NCBI GenBank assembly: GCA_002366725.1
Contig: DFBT01000073.1
Span: forward strand, 1 to 13,136
DNA from: Caldifarciminota bacterium UBA3073
GTDB taxonomy: Bacteria > Hydrothermota > UBA3073
Length of the DNA: 13,136 bases
Direction: 5' to 3'
Shown: piece by piece, positions 13,084 through 13,136 of the stretch
Numbering within the stretch: position 1 is the first letter of the stretch
Layout: each line of letters begins with the position of its first letter
Notes under the pieces: model-generated
Told to the model about the DNA's origin: nothing
Database searches by the model: none
What the model saw: only the letters and a program-made list of their open reading frames with translations
Translations under genes and position numbers: made by a program

Positions 13084-13136
13084 TTTAACAGGGACTTATA
13101 CGAGACTGAAACGAGACTTTAAATATAAAAATTAGT
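13084..13136. repeat. 53-base direct repeat, copy 2, reaching the window end
   Basis: This is the second copy of the repeat at 12889-12941, including both GAGAC motifs (13102-13106 and 13113-13117). Identity continues to the last base given, so the true repeat may be longer. Confidence 0.9.

Larger units (their letters stand above)
12674..13136. other. Non-coding right end rich in repeats
   Basis: No credible gene is visible on either strand in this 463-base stretch. It contains GGATCCGTATGGA-type dyads, a long palindrome and two copies of a 53-base direct repeat, listed separately. TTGACA at 12754-12759 has no suitable -10 box at 16-18 bases. Confidence 0.6.

Noticed and set aside
12889..13136. 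CRISPR array
   Set aside because: Only two copies 195 bases apart, with a 53-base unit and a 142-base interval containing other repeats; no cas genes and no regular short spacers.

Overview
The window carries thirteen intact or nearly intact genes and gene fragments, all on the + strand, in a moderately AT-rich genome. The most diagnostic protein is a secreted clostripain-family (C11) peptidase at the right end. It closes with an NYPNPFN...GRNEDGEDVASGVYICRL-type FlgD-like/T9SS-style sorting domain, which is typical of the FCB superphylum and of thermophile-associated candidate phyla such as WOR-3 and its relatives. The intergenic spaces hold short palindromes (CCTGTCTGCCGCAGGCAGG type) and degenerate ATTCTAAATCC-like repeats, which I associate with uncultivated-bacterium genomes. 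The assignment to a WOR-3-like FCB bacterium is inference; no rRNA or other phylogenetic marker is present.

Layout. Positions 1-321 are a non-coding leader with three clean inverted repeats. From 322 to 7824 runs a long co-directional cluster: a radical SAM/SPASM enzyme, a SPASM-only fragment, an LpxL/PatA-like acyltransferase, a C-terminal glycosyltransferase remnant, an alpha/beta hydrolase, a small lipoprotein, an unidentified C-terminal remnant, a PlsC acyltransferase, a GT4 glycosyltransferase, a small phasin-like helical protein and a patatin phospholipase. A palindrome-containing gap with a consensus promoter then leads into recN (8010-9632). A repeat-filled gap follows, then a short-form nucleotidyltransferase (RmlA-like) coupled by a TAATG overlap to the C11 peptidase. 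The last 463 bases are non-coding, with palindromes and a 53-base direct repeat that runs off the window.

How the genes fit together. The cluster looks like a membrane-lipid and glycolipid assembly and turnover set. Two acyltransferases and a GT4 enzyme with the ELQSITTLEA signature, as seen in diacylglycerol glucosyltransferase-like enzymes, would build lipids. The hydrolase and patatin would remodel or degrade them. The phasin-like protein may act at a lipid surface. RecN is independent, with its own promoter and probably a leaderless transcript. RmlA would supply an activated sugar for surface polysaccharide.

The most unusual feature is a repeated scar. At three gene junctions (about 1801, 3268 and 4608) an intact gene is followed at once by only the 3' end of another gene, which leads directly into the next intact gene. 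This suggests serial deletions that removed gene bodies but kept the 3' ends, which in at least two cases hold the ribosome-binding site of the gene downstream.
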